64,000 nucleotides of DNA from Aquatica leii (lineage: Eukaryota; Arthropoda; Insecta; Coleoptera; Lampyridae). Each line of letters starts with the position of its first letter. Position 1 is the first letter of the stretch. The notes beneath the pieces were generated by a model. The model was not told the DNA's origin, did no database searches, and worked only from the letters and a program-made list of their open reading frames with translations. Both the position numbers and the translations under genes were made by a program. The stretch lies in contig CM069435.1 in NCBI GenBank assembly GCA_035610365.1, positions 63,981,389 through 64,045,388 of the forward strand, in the 5' to 3' direction. Shown piece after piece: positions 1-10,549 of this stretch.

Positions 1-1260
1 TGATTAATTTATTAATTTAATCGACGTAGTTTTATAAATCAAAGTGCGCAATTGGTTAACAACTTAACTAGAATTATAAATTATTGTCATTGTAATTTAA
101 ATACACAGAATATATTTCTGTCGAAGATCATATAATTAATTAATTAAAAATTTTTTTAGGATATTTCAGTTTCCTTATCCAATTTTAATTCCTGACTTTT
201 ATTTCTTTATTATTTTTTATTAGTATTAATTATACTTTAAAAACTTTGAAAAGTGCATTATCAATTAATTCATTACATATATATAATAATATTGATAATA
301 GTATATTCAACTATAAGTTTAGAAAAATGAGTGAGTGCAAATCTTAACTCACAGGTGAATCAAATATACACATGTAATTTGTTTTTCTAACGTGTAAATT
401 ATGTTGTTTTTTTTGTACTTGACGAATATAACGCTATTATAAAAATGTCGAAGCATAATAATGTATTATCAAGGTATATCAAACAGTTGATAATAATAAA
501 ATATATGAGCAAGTAAATAATTTGACAAAAAACGTTCATCTGACATGACCCAATAAAAAAAAATAAATAAGTTGGTATTAAAAACACAGTCAAGTTTATT
601 AGCTCAAGTCAAAAGGAAAATGCAAGAAAACTTACCAGCAGTTCTTTAGCTTGAGAAATAAAAAAAATTACAAAAAGCAAATGGAGATCTTCTAATCGCG
701 TACTTTGTTAAAAATGTTTGTTTTGTGTATGTATGTAATGTTATTTTTTATTATATTTTTATTAAATATTTTTTTTAAATATTTTATTTTGTGTTTATAC
801 ACATTATAAAGCATTAGTAGTAAATGTTTCCATCTCTACATCTATTTACATACTATTATAATGTAAGTCCGCATACTTTAACAATACTAATTAAAATTTT
901 GTATACTTTTATGTTATCTAATGCTAGCAGGTGCAAAAGAGCAGATGATTTAAGTCGCCTGTACAATTGTTATTGCATGTACAATTACCATTACTTCTTA
1001 AACCGATACGGTCCAAAACAAAATATAGGAGTCGACTTAAGAATTAATTTGCTATAACAGCTTTGTGAGTTACTGCGAACGTGTTGCAATCAATGATTTT
1101 GCCAATTAGTTATTAAATTTATTTTTGTGTTAGTTTGCTAAAAGTTAATAGAGTCAGCATAGGCCGATACTAAAGAGAGTCATTTTTAAGCCTGCAGTAG
1201 ATATTTGTCAAACGATGAATATGTAAAGACTGCAACCTGATCGCTAATGATATAAATACC
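1..1260. other. AT-rich non-coding DNA, no gene seen
   Basis: This stretch is dominated by A/T runs and short open frames full of Phe, Ile, Leu and Tyr codons, as expected from base composition alone. I recognise no protein motif, splice-flanked exon or element end. Confidence 0.6.
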
Positions 1261-1280
1261 GTCATTTACACTTTTTCTTT

Positions 1281-1334
1281 GAGTGACATTTACCACTCTG
1301 ACGATGCAAGCTGCAATGTCTTGCGAAACGTCAG
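1281..1334 (+). ncRNA. Structured RNA-like motif, hammerhead-like core (tentative)
   Basis: Two adjacent inverted repeats are visible. GAGTG (1281-1285) pairs with CACTC (1294-1298), and GCAAG (1306-1310) pairs with CTTGC (1320-1324). The second stem sits between CTGACGA (1298-1304) and GAAA (1325-1328), which resembles a hammerhead ribozyme core. One extra base lies between CTGACGA and the stem, and CTGACG can also pair with CGTCAG (1329-1334), which would compete with a ribozyme fold. The pattern recurs at 31378-31417. It may be the end of a dispersed element rather than a catalytic RNA. Confidence 0.25.
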
Positions 1335-1734
1335 TTTGTTTGGGTTCACGAACGACAATACGGCAAAAGCCAAGATCTACTTCTTGTTTTGGCTCTGAAG
1401 GAGAGACTAGGACCAGTCTGGGTCCACGACGCAGTCTAAGCTAAAATTCGCTTACAATCGTAACCAAGAAAATCGCGAAAGTTTAAGATTTTATATCTAT
1501 CTATGTCTATTTGTTATTTATATTGTAATTAGTGTTCAAATACATACGTAAAAATATTTTTAGAAGTAATTCTATTATTAATTGACTTGATTTTTTTATT
1601 TAATGATAGTATTCATTTTGCAAATGTTAATTTTAACATCTATAATGTAAACATGAAGAATAATTTGAAAAAAATGGTAAATTGGATTTTGAACCCAATT
1701 TCAAATAATGCATGGGTTGTTTTATTTCCCAACA

Positions 1735-1945
1735 ACCAGAGAGCGTCTTTAAAATGTGCCCCACTCTAAAAGCCGGTGCGTCTAAAGAGTAGGTGATTTG
1801 TGCTGTCTGCGTCAAAAAAGCTCGCTACAAACAGTGTCTACAACAAATCGTCCTGGCGTTAAAATGTCCCGCGACCAAAAACTCGCGCCGAAAAAATCGC
1901 GCCCAAAGGTGCACGACGATGCGTTTTACACCGACATTTCTTGAT
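1735..1945. repeat. Decayed MULE (Phantom-like) terminal region
   Basis: This is a GC-richer island with a short periodic motif of the kind GCGCC followed by a run of A (for example near 1869-1908), plus copies of GCGTCAAAAA. The same style of subterminal repeat forms the ends of the MULE at 4153-5329. No partner end or transposase was found nearby, so it is probably a solitary degraded terminus. Assignment is by resemblance only. Confidence 0.35.
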
Positions 1946-4150
1946 AAAAGCAAAGTGTTAATTTGTTATGTAGTAACTCAGTGTAAATTTTATAACTCTG
2001 TAATGATGATTTTTGAAACTTAATGTAGAGTTTGTGTCGGAATTTTTGACAGAACCAAATAATTATTAGTTATTGCATTTGTTAAGCTTATAACTTTCAC
2101 ATGTAATTTTTTTGTATAGAATGTTTCTGTAAATCAGTGCATAATAATTTTGGTCTTTTGTTGATTTCAAACTTATATGCACTTTGTGTGTAGTTGTATT
2201 ATCTGTTATCGACTTGAAAGAGTACAGAAATTTATTATATATTTTACATTCTTATCTATTTGTATTACGTTATTAACATCTTTTCTCATTTTCGTATTGA
2301 ACTTGCTAATAGTACAATTTTGTTTTTGTTTTACAATTACAATTTTTACAATAAAGTTTCTGTTTTTTAATTGATGTTAAAATGTAATTATGCATTTGTG
2401 TTTTTTTAACATTGTTTCTTTTAGGAATACATACATACATTTAATATATATTTTTTTAAGTTTGATAATTTTGTGTATGTTTATTATTAAATAAAATAAC
2501 TAATTAACTAATTAATAAATAGCATTAATTATCGTGTTTGTTAGAACAAGTTTATTCAGCAGGAACATAATTAGTCATCATAATTCAATTGCTCTTTTAA
2601 TTATTAAGCTAATTATAATTATAAAAAAAACTTGATTTCTGCTACTTGTAGTATAAGTTATTATTATTACGTAAGTTGTAAAATAACGTTTCTGTTTATA
2701 TTCGGAATTTTTTTTCTAAAAAAAAAGTTTTTTTATATATTTTTATGCTGTTCGGTTAAGAAAATTAAGAATAACTATTTATTAAAATTTCTAATATAAG
2801 TGTTTGATGTAGAAGAATTGGCTACACATCAACTGTTCAATAGCTATTATGTGCTATTACTAAGATAAAATTTTAAAAAGCTTTTTATATTTAATTAAAT
2901 AGCATTTTGGTTATTTTTATTAAAGGAAAAAGGCAGTAATATATATTTAATATTGATGCTTGATTGCAATTAGCGTTCACCAAAAAGTGTATAGTATTTT
3001 TTTTTAAATTTATTAAAAATTTTAACAAAAAAGTATAAAAACGGAAATCAGAATTTAAATTTATCAATATAAACATAAAATAACTATATTGTAAAAACAA
3101 TAATTGAGAAACGTGTAATACTATAAATATTCATTATTTTTATGAGAAAAAAGAATGAACGTTTTATATATCAATGCAATTTTGGTACAAAAATTTTTTC
3201 ATAGTTAAAAACACTAAAACAATTAATTTCTAATAGATTATTTAAAAAAAAAAAAGTATAAAAAATTATATTTGTCAATATTGATTTAAAAAACGAATTT
3301 CTTTTATGTTACATAATTTAAAACGCGTGATGTTTGTTTGCGATTAGACAAATATAGTACTTTATTTTTTCTAAAAAAAATTACTTTTGTTATAAAAAAA
3401 TTGTACAAACATTTCTAATTGTCTTAAGTAATTAGGTAACTGTTTATATTGACAATTACATAACTACATGTTTTCTAAATTTTGGTTTTTTTGTTACTGT
3501 AATTAAAAAAAAATAAAAATAATTTATTTTATAGAATTATAGTTTTTGCATTAATAAAAACTGAAACTACTACGCTAACTACATCGTAATATAATCTCCA
3601 ATAGAAAAAATGTAAGTAAGAAATAATTAAATTTCAAATTTACATAAATTTTTTTAATGCAATAACGGCATTAATACAAATTTAAAGTAATTATATTGTA
3701 AAAATAATAATTAAGAAACTTGTAATATTATAAATATGTATTATCTTAACAAGAAAAAGTAAAAGTTTTTATATATCAATGCAATTATGCTACTACGTAC
3801 GTATGTGAATGTTCTTATTAAAAAAAAACTAAAATAGTTAACTACTAATTTATTATAATTTATTGACACAAAGACAATAACAATATGTAATTAATTTTTT
3901 TCTATATAAAAACTGTGTTTTATTAATATTTATATTATCGCGTGCGATATTAGTATTTCGTATTCGATTTTTTAAATGTTTGTTTTGAAACTTTTAACTA
4001 CTACTATTTTTAATTAGTTTTGTCAAGAATAAAATATACAAGTTCATGTTGTAGTTGATAAGTTCAACTGCTTTATGACTAGTAAAGCTTGCTACTGACG
4101 TTTACGTGTGCACAATCTTTTAATAAAGAGAACAATTTTTGTTAAAAAAA
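1946..4150. other. AT-rich non-coding DNA
   Basis: Long A/T runs with no recognisable protein motif, element terminus or RNA gene. Two loosely similar stretches (around 3060-3180 and 3690-3790, both ending in a run like ATATATCAATGCAATT) suggest an old local duplication. Confidence 0.5.
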
Positions 4151-4152
4151 GT

Positions 4153-4291
4153 GGTCTGGCGTAAAGCGGCTTGGTACTATTCGACGCCGCCGTTTCGACG
4201 CGGCCGGTTCAACACCGCCGTTTTGACGCGGATCGTTTTAACGCTAGTGCGTTTTGACGCGAGATGTTTAGACGCCAATGCTGTTATTTTT
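4153..4291 (+). repeat. MULE left terminal inverted repeat
   Basis: About 139 bp. From the TTCGACGCCGCC segment inward it matches the reverse complement of 5202-5329 almost base for base, including the ACACCGCCGTTTTGACGCG block. Confidence 0.88.
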
Positions 4292-4553
4292 GATCGTAAG
4301 AAAAATAATATTTTAATACTTTTTTGTCATAAATTGTATTAAAGACATTATAGATTTAAGGTATCAAGACTTTATTTACGCTATAATATAATCATTAAAC
4401 ATCATATAATTAATTCAGAATAATATTAAAAATACAAACTTAAACTTGATATCGTAATTAAGTAGATAAAAATTTAATTACTTCAAGGGCTCATGAAAAT
4501 CAAATCACAATTTAAATCAACTGTACAAAAATGACGCCAACTTTGCTTTATCA

Positions 4554-5040
4554 GTGCGTATGATCACATCCGTTGCATTTGTGCCCATTCAAGATTTGGA
4601 CCTAGCACTTGAGCTATTGACGGATGAATTGCCGCTGGAATTGCAACCTATCTTAGATTGGTTGGAAAACAACTACGTTGGCCGTCGAATGCGAAAAGGA
4701 AATCAGCGCCGAATTCCGATTTTTCACTTAGAGTCTTTACCAACGTGTTCAGCAAAACATCAACTTAACAAATAATCACGCTGAAGCTGCACATAGACTT
4801 CAAATCGAATTGTCAATGGATCATTCGACTATATGGAAGGTTATAGACACTTTAAAGACAATTCAACATGGGAGGGACGTTTATACGGAACATTTGATTG
4901 CTGGAAATAATCGAAATCCAAAATTACAGAAATATCTAAGAGCCGATACTAGAATTCATAATTTAGTACTTAATTATAATGACACAAATATAGTAGAATA
5001 TTTACGTGGAATTAGTCACAATTATGTAATGGACCCGTAA
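4554..5040 (+). pseudogene. MULE transposase C-terminal remnant
   Basis: The first segment carries the motifs AFVPIQDLDLALELL, then ELQPILDWLENNYVGR and a basic RRIPIF stretch. The continuation lies in the next frame and starts around 4771 with TNNHAEAAHR, then HSTIWKVIDTLK and, near the end, YLRGISHN. This order is the typical C-terminal half of insect MULE (Phantom) transposases, in which a TNN..E..H block follows the PIxxWxxxYIG region. There is one frameshift near 4772. The N-terminal FLYWCH-like region and the DDE core are absent, so the product would be inactive. Lying between matching inverted repeats confirms it as the element's own gene. Confidence 0.85.
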
Positions 5041-5201
5041 TTGTTATACATCATTATTACTTGTAATAATTAAAATGTAAATTACTTGTGTTTGAATTGT
5101 TACAAAAACTTTACCTTACTTACAAAGTCCCAATTTAGCTTAAATCTGCAATGTTTCTAATAAAATTGATAAAAGTATTAATGTATTATTTTTTTAAAGG
5201 T

Positions 5202-5329
5202 AAAAATAATAGCATTGGCGTCTAAACGTCTAGCGTCAAAACGACCTCGCGTTAAAACGACTCGCGTCAAAACGGCGGTGTTAAACCGGCCGCGTCAAAA
5301 CGGCGGCGTCAAAGTGTACCCGACCGGGC
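5202..5329 (-). repeat. MULE right terminal inverted repeat
   Basis: About 128 bp, the inverted counterpart of 4153-4291. It ends near GTACCCGACCGGGC. A few indels separate the two ends, consistent with an old insertion. Confidence 0.88.
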
Positions 5330-5826
5330 ATAAAGATGATTGATATTCTTTAGTAATATGTAGCGCCTTTGTATTTATAGTTTTATATAATATATTAAAT
5401 AACCTCAAAATTTCTCGTAAAATCAACATTTATTTTTGCTTGTTATTTACAGAGTAACTTAGAACATGCTCAAAAAATACGTGCAAAAAGTAAGAAATCG
5501 CAGATTAATCCGATGGTTCAAAATTAGTTTTACAGCGTGTTTAAAAAGCAACGGATTAACAAAACACATAGGATTATTCAAAGTTTGACCATAAATAGCT
5601 TGTAAATGTTCAAAATGTCTTCTATTATTTGCAATGTATTTATTTGTTTAATTTAAGCGCTACATAAACTTCCAATGACGTTTTGTATTCTTTTTATCAT
5701 ATTTTCTCTGGTGGTTGGTTTTTCTTGAAAAACCAGATCTTTAAGTCAATCTAAACAAGTTACACCAGGCAAGCGCGCCGACCAGAAAAATAGGCATCCT
5801 CTTCTAATAACATGATATGAATCCTG
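5330..5826. other. Non-coding spacer
   Basis: No recognisable gene. A short inverted repeat (GGTTTTTCTTGAAAAACC, near 5717) is the only local structure noticed. Confidence 0.5.
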
Positions 5827-6230
5827 TGTAACAAAATTGCTGAACTATAAACGGCCAACTAACTCTAATGTCGTCTCCTGGTCTCTATCCACGACTAGAA
5901 AACATCGGGAGTAGGATGAGTACCGATTTCCGATTAAATAAAATAAAATAAATTAAATTTCCGGGTGGCCCCACTGAGTTAAACAACCGACTACGGAGAA
6001 GGCTAAAATTAATCCAGAACTCCTATCGACATTAGAATTAGGCAATGGCACAAGTAAAGAAAAAAAAAGAAAACAACGATGGCAGCAGATTCTCAAGTTT
6101 TTAATAAAACTATCCTGTATTAAATATCGTTTACTAAGTTATACTGTACAAAGAATAATAAATTATGATCTACAGTTTTAAAGAAAAGATTTATCCTGTA
6201 CCTTGTATAAATTATAATTGTATAGGTTTC
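5827..6230 (-). repeat. 3' LTR
   Basis: Direct repeat of 8094-8495. On the plus strand it starts TGTAACAAAATTGCTG and ends TATAGGTTTC. The minus-strand copy therefore ends in CA, as LTRs usually do. Confidence 0.92.
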
Positions 6231-7982
6231 CATATCCCTCTTCGCAAATCAGGTACAACAGCAAACTGCTTCCAAAAATTGGTTCCTAAAATTAATGAAT
6301 GCGATAGACCTAGTACAACAATCATCTCGACAACCGCAACCTTGTCTAGTAGCTGAACTGGTACTAACACAGTGTTTACACTACCGCATGTTTTGCCATT
6401 TGCCAAAGTAACCCTAGTCGTTTTGTTCCTAGACAACTTCAAACCTAACTGCTGCATCAGTTCCAATCCAAGAGTACCAATAACTGTATGTGTGGCACCA
6501 GAATCTAGCAACCCACAAACTTTAATACCTAATACTTCTATTGTAAGATACGGTCTCTCGTCTCCTTCCGCCTAAGTTAACACATAATCTAATATGGCTT
6601 TGTTCTTTTTAGATATTGACCAATCTTCCGGAAACGTAACAGCACTCCGTTTTTTACTGCAACGTTTGGTGGTTTCCCTACGTTGTGTCCTTTGGGATGG
6701 TTTCTTCCCTGCACAGCATCCAACACATTTGCTTGCAGCGCTTGCTTTCCGAGGACAATTCTTAGCGTAGTGACTTCGTTGTTTACACCTAAAACAAACA
6801 ACCTTTTTTGTATCTTGTTCTGCACACGATATTCCTGCCACTTCTTTGGTAAGCTGCGTTTCTACATACACCAAATCTGGTTCGAGCGAAACTGTTCTCT
6901 TGATTGGAGGTAAAAAACCATCGACGTTCGTTTTAACGTATTCTAAACGTTTTCAATACAATTTCAGTTCTGCCAAAGACTTGATGTCCGCCAATGCCAA
7001 GTGTGGTTAGTAGCATGGTAATACATTACGCAACAAGATGTTAATTTTTAGATTTTTAGACACCGGTGTATCCAATCTGCTAAACAATGTATCCATCTTT
7101 GCAAAATAAACTCCTATAAGCTCATTTTTACCTTGTGTGCGTCGCTTAATCTCGTCGTAGAGCGCTTCGTTGTAGTTCGGTGGTTGAAATTTTGACTTAA
7201 GCGCTATAGAAAGATCCTTCCAGTTGGTAAAACTAGAACGATTTGCGCGATACCAAATTAATGCCTCATCTCGAAACAAATCTAACGCTGAACGAAAAAG
7301 TTCGTGAGCCGAAACATCTCTAGTGAGCGATCCTGAGTTCCTCTACTCGCTCTAAAAAAAATCTAATTGATTCACAAGGTTTTGTCGAAAAGTGTACACC
7401 CTACTTATAAACTGGAATACCTTTGACGTAACTGGCTGCACCTGCAACTGAAACATTTTCCTCAGCAACTTCGTCCGCACCTGAAAAATAACTCTCCTCG
7501 TCCTGAAAATCTGAACGTGTTTCGACTGCAATTAAACTATTGCGCTTCATATGCTTAAAACGTTTGTCGTACCCGGAATTTAATTTTAATAATTCAAGTA
7601 TCAACCTTTGCTTCTTTTGTCTCTCTTCCGGAGTATCAGGCTTTGAACGTTGACAGCGACCCAGAACATGCTGAAACTTGAAAGCGAATTTCTTTAAAAT
7701 CGAAGGAATTGTTTTTACAGTTAACCCACTAATTAACTCTGAGAGTTCTACTAACTTTCCCTCCAACGCCTTAACATTATCAACGAATGACACTGGATAC
7801 TCTGGACACAGAAAGGAAACACCGGACTTCTCTGTCTTAAACAACCCTCGTAACGCAGAACGCATGGCCGCCACTGTCCCGACATTTTCAAATTCACGTA
7901 TCAGAAGGTTATACTTCAACTCGTTCTGTGATAGTCTGTTTATCTCTACCTTACTTTCAGAAGCCATTCCGACGCTAATCAA
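6212..7982 (-). pseudogene. gag-protease polyprotein, broken
   Basis: Reading from 7982 downward, the N-terminal gag region contains RLSQNELKYNLLIREF, ENVGTVAAMR and acidic linkers (7982-7401). The core Retrotrans_gag domain (7320-7007) shows FRDEALIWYRANRSSFTNW and LKSKFQPPNY. A single CCHC zinc knuckle, CFRCKQRSHYAKNC, lies at about 6800-6758. A basic linker follows, then the protease with the catalytic motif LLDSGATHTV (about 6515-6485) and the flap-side ILGTNFW. Breaks: a stop plus frame change around 7400-7320, a stop near 7007, and one TAG at 6572-6574 between gag and protease, which are otherwise in the same frame. No RT, RNase H or integrase follows. The last residues are read from the 3' LTR edge. 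Confidence 0.88.
6235..6243 (-). promoter_or_regulatory. Polypurine tract
   Basis: On the minus strand GAAGAGGGA lies just upstream of the 3' LTR, the place where plus-strand priming of LTR retrotransposons occurs. Short, so position rather than sequence carries the call. Confidence 0.5.
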
Positions 7983-8072
7983 TAACTAATCTAAACTTAC
8001 TATCTACTTATTCTAAAAATACTACGTTTTATCAAAAACCTTTTTCCAGAAGCTGCTTGACGTATCACGCTT

Positions 8073-8090
8073 GCCCCACGTTGGGCGCCA
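8073..8090 (-). promoter_or_regulatory. Primer-binding site
   Basis: The minus strand reads TGGCGCCCAACGTGGGGC, three bases inside the 5' LTR. A TGGCGCC start is typical of sites pairing with a tRNA 3' end ending in CCA. I do not assign the tRNA species with certainty. Confidence 0.85.
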
Positions 8091-8093
8091 TTT

Positions 8094-8495
8094 TATAACA
8101 AAATTGCTGAACTATAAACGGCCAACTAACTATAATGTCGTCTCCTGGCCTCTATCCACGACTAGCAAACATCGGGAGTGGGGTGACTACAGATTCCGAT
8201 TAAATAAAATAAAATTAATTATATTTCCGGGAGGCGCCACTGGGTTAAACAACCGACCATGAAGAAGGCTAGGATCAATCCGGAACTCTTATCGACATTA
8301 GAATTAGGCAATGGCACAAGTAAAGAAAAAAAAGAAAATAACGATGGCAGCAGATTATCAAGTTTTTAATAAAACTACCCTGTATTAAGTATCGTTTACT
8401 AAGTTATACTGTACAAAGAATAATAAATTATGAACTACAGTTTTAAAGAAAAGATTTATCCTGTACTTTGTATAAATTATAATCGTATAGGTTTC
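8094..8495 (-). repeat. 5' LTR
   Basis: Direct repeat of 5827-6230 with about 30 substitutions and several 1-bp indels by eye. The plus-strand start reads TATAACA where the other copy has TGTAACA, so the terminal CA dinucleotide on the minus strand has mutated here. Confidence 0.92.
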
Positions 8496-9469
8496 GCCCA
8501 CTATAAAAACACGCGTGCTCGCGTTAACCCTTCTTTACTTAAAGGTTATGAAAATTATGATTATGCGTTGCGCTGAAAGGTTATATAAATTTTTGTTTGT
8601 TTTTGTTCGCGTTGTCTCAAGGTAAAACGGCTGTAAGAGTACCTAAGTGATTTCGAAATGAGCACTACGATCTCCCCCCCAAAGCTTTCCCTTACTGAAA
8701 GGTCGTTCCCCCTATCCGACAGCGAGCAATTGCCTTCTATCGTACGTAATCTTAAACTGCATTCAAATATGTGCAGCAATTTGAACTAAATTAAAACAAA
8801 AAAACCCACGGTGTTATATCAGGTAGGTGAAACCAATGTAAAATAAAATACTTTCATATTAAAGACTAAACTAATTGTTCAAACTAACAGCTAAAAAAAA
8901 TCAAACAGAACTTATCTTAATCTAAGCTTATCTTATTTGGTTGTAGGGTATCGCAGCCGGTGGTGACTGTAGCCGAGGTGGAACGAGCAGATAAGGGGTA
9001 GTCTTGCGACTTGTTTACTTCCGGAACTGCTGGTGGAACCCGGTGGTTGTTCCCCACGATGTTGTTGGGGATTCCAAATATCGTACGATGTCGCCCTGTG
9101 TTTAATATCCGGTTCACCAACCGTAAGCATAAGGTTTGTTACTACAACTAATGCATTTTTTTAGTTGTAGATTATAGCCGCCTAATCCCACTTAGGAATC
9201 TATTAACCCAGTTACCGATATACGAATACCAGCCAATTAATTAATTTTATGCAGCTAATATTCTTACGCACAGGTAATGCAACAACCTTCTATCGAGTAC
9301 GTGTTTACAAGAAGTGTGATAATTTATCAATAGGTCACCAATAGGTCACTATACAAATCTGACCTGCACGTTAAGTTGCCTATACTTCGGCGTTTGTATT
9401 TTTAAACTCGTAACACGTGCTTGTCTAAATGCTAACGCACGTTTTGAATGGCATGCGCCGGACAATCAT
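8496..9469. other. Unassigned region with a GC-rich island (8930-9130)
   Basis: Two islands of higher GC stand out: about 8660-8760 and 8930-9130. On the minus strand 9130-8917 is open in two frames, but neither translation shows a motif I know. They may belong to another retroelement next to the LTR element, or to an exon. No splice-site pair convinced me. Confidence 0.4.
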
Positions 9470-10174
9470 CAAGCTAGAGCCAGATGTTTCTTGTTTTTCC
9501 AAGGAGCGTCTTCTAAAAGTAATATAAGAAAAACATTACAAAATTCCAAAAACCTTTCTCCATTAAGAGTTTGGTCAAAAAAATGTAGTTTTATAATTTT
9601 TCCTTTTAAGATTTCACACCATACCATACGTTTAAACTGCAGGAATTTTGATGTTCTACCTGCTGCTTACAAAGTGGGTTTTGCTTGGACTAATAATCGA
9701 TATTACGTAAATTTACACCACTTGGGCTACCAAAATTGCTTTATTCGTCTGTAATACTAGTGACAGAAAATTTCAGTTTTTTCAAATTATATTTAACAGC
9801 CAGTGACAACAGTTCAGTCTAGTATCATAATCATTAGCTTTTAATGCTTGATGTAAAACAATGTGGTAAGGATGCATAATATTTTTTAGAAAAATTTAGT
9901 GAATTGTTTAAGAACTTTGCAGGTGATTAAAAATTTTTCTGATGCTTAATATGGGATCGTGATGCACGTAGGCCAAAACGTTGTTAATATTTGTTTCGAT
10001 CTATGTTCTACAAATCTTTGCGGGTGCTTGAACGGGTTGCACGTTACAAGTCTCTCGTAATCGCCTAGTCAATCGTGAAAATACTTCTTGAAGAAACCTC
10101 TTTTTGTGGAAATTGCATTGCATATTGCAGCATTTTCAAAACAAAAATAATTGCTCCGCGTTAGTAAATGGCAT
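9470..10174 (-). pseudogene. DUF4817-type mariner-family transposase relic
   Basis: Translation of the minus strand from 10174 begins MPFTNAEQLFLF, the start typical of a large insect group of IS630-Tc1-mariner transposases. It continues through SRLTRRLRETCNV and VLAYVHHDPILSIRKI (helix-turn-helix region), then MHPYHIVLHQALKANDYDTR, then an ITDE motif holding the first catalytic Asp-Glu, VNLRNIDY, and SLNVWYGV followed in another frame by IIKLHFFDQTLNGE. The motif order matches intact relatives, but there are several stops and at least three frame changes. The copy ends just after LLLEDAP, so the second catalytic Asp and the C terminus are lost. No inverted repeats were found. Confidence 0.82.
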
Positions 10175-10229
10175 GTTTTTATTAAAAATTGATTAAAAAG
10201 AAAATTTAAATACATACACTATTAAAACT

Positions 10230-10540
10230 AACTTTTGACAGTTGACAAATCCGTAATCAGTTACCCAAGCGTTATCTAAATCAACTAAATCATTCATATC
10301 GATAGGCTCCGGGTGTAAAGTATTGGCAGTATTAAATGTAGCTTTCCAAAGCTCTTCTGAATCTTGGAGTTCTCCATAGAGTACCTCTTTTATTTCTAAA
10401 GTTGATGTCAGTTCGATATTTGCATTAAAATTTTTTTGGTCACCAAGTTACAAAGTATGTTTAATCTTTTTTGCTATGTTACTTCTTCGACCCCTACTTC
10501 TGGTTTTGCTTGCGTATAATCTACTTTTCGACATTTTTAC
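10230..10540 (-). other. Unidentified coding-like remnant
   Basis: On the minus strand a frame beginning at MSKSRLYASKTRSRGRRSN (10533) has one stop and then continues as NIELTSTLEIKEVLYGELQD and an acidic stretch to about 10245. Its mixed, soluble-protein composition is unlike the low-complexity frames around it. I do not recognise the family. It lies directly upstream of the mariner-type relic but is not part of the usual N terminus of that family. Confidence 0.3.
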
Positions 10541-10549
10541 AACAAAGTC

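Larger units (their letters stand above)
4153..5329 (+). mobile_element. MULE DNA transposon (Phantom-like), decayed
   Basis: Two long inverted repeats bound this element: 4153-4291 at the left and 5202-5329 at the right. Both are built from repeated units related to CGTCAAAACG/CGTTTTGACG and end internally with the same GACGCCAATGCT motif. The GC-rich, periodic ends stand out sharply from the AT-rich surroundings. Between them lies the C-terminal part of a MULE transposase. The outer boundaries are approximate because the outermost ~25 bp have diverged and I see no certain 8-9 bp target duplication. An internal deletion has removed the catalytic region. Confidence 0.85.
5827..8495 (-). mobile_element. 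LTR retrotransposon, gag-protease only (Ty3-like)
   Basis: Two direct repeats of ~404 and ~402 bp (5827-6230 and 8094-8495) flank a minus-strand coding region. In minus-strand order the parts are 5' LTR (8495-8094), primer-binding site (8090-8073), gag, CCHC knuckle, aspartic protease, purine-rich tract (6243-6235) and 3' LTR (6230-5827). Reverse transcriptase, RNase H and integrase are missing: the protease frame runs straight into the 3' LTR. The LTRs differ at about 30 positions by eye plus small indels, so the copy is not recent. No target duplication could be found. It is either an internal deletion derivative or a non-autonomous family relying on another element's pol. Confidence 0.9.

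Noticed and set aside
399..3100. Many short open frames rich in Phe, Ile, Leu, Tyr and Lys on both strands
   Set aside because: Composition matches random translation of AT-rich DNA; no motif, splice context or conservation signal.
6165..6511. Protease frame as a host aspartic protease gene
   Set aside because: It lies between LTRs next to a gag zinc knuckle, so it belongs to the retroelement.
6372..8262. Plus-strand open frames across the LTR element (for example 6372-6575, 6683-6913, 7678-7989)
   Set aside because: They are antisense shadows of the minus-strand gag-protease frame, which carries the recognisable domains.
5822..8500. Target-site duplication of the LTR element
   Set aside because: Bases flanking the two LTRs (TCCTG and GCCCA) do not match, so none is claimed.
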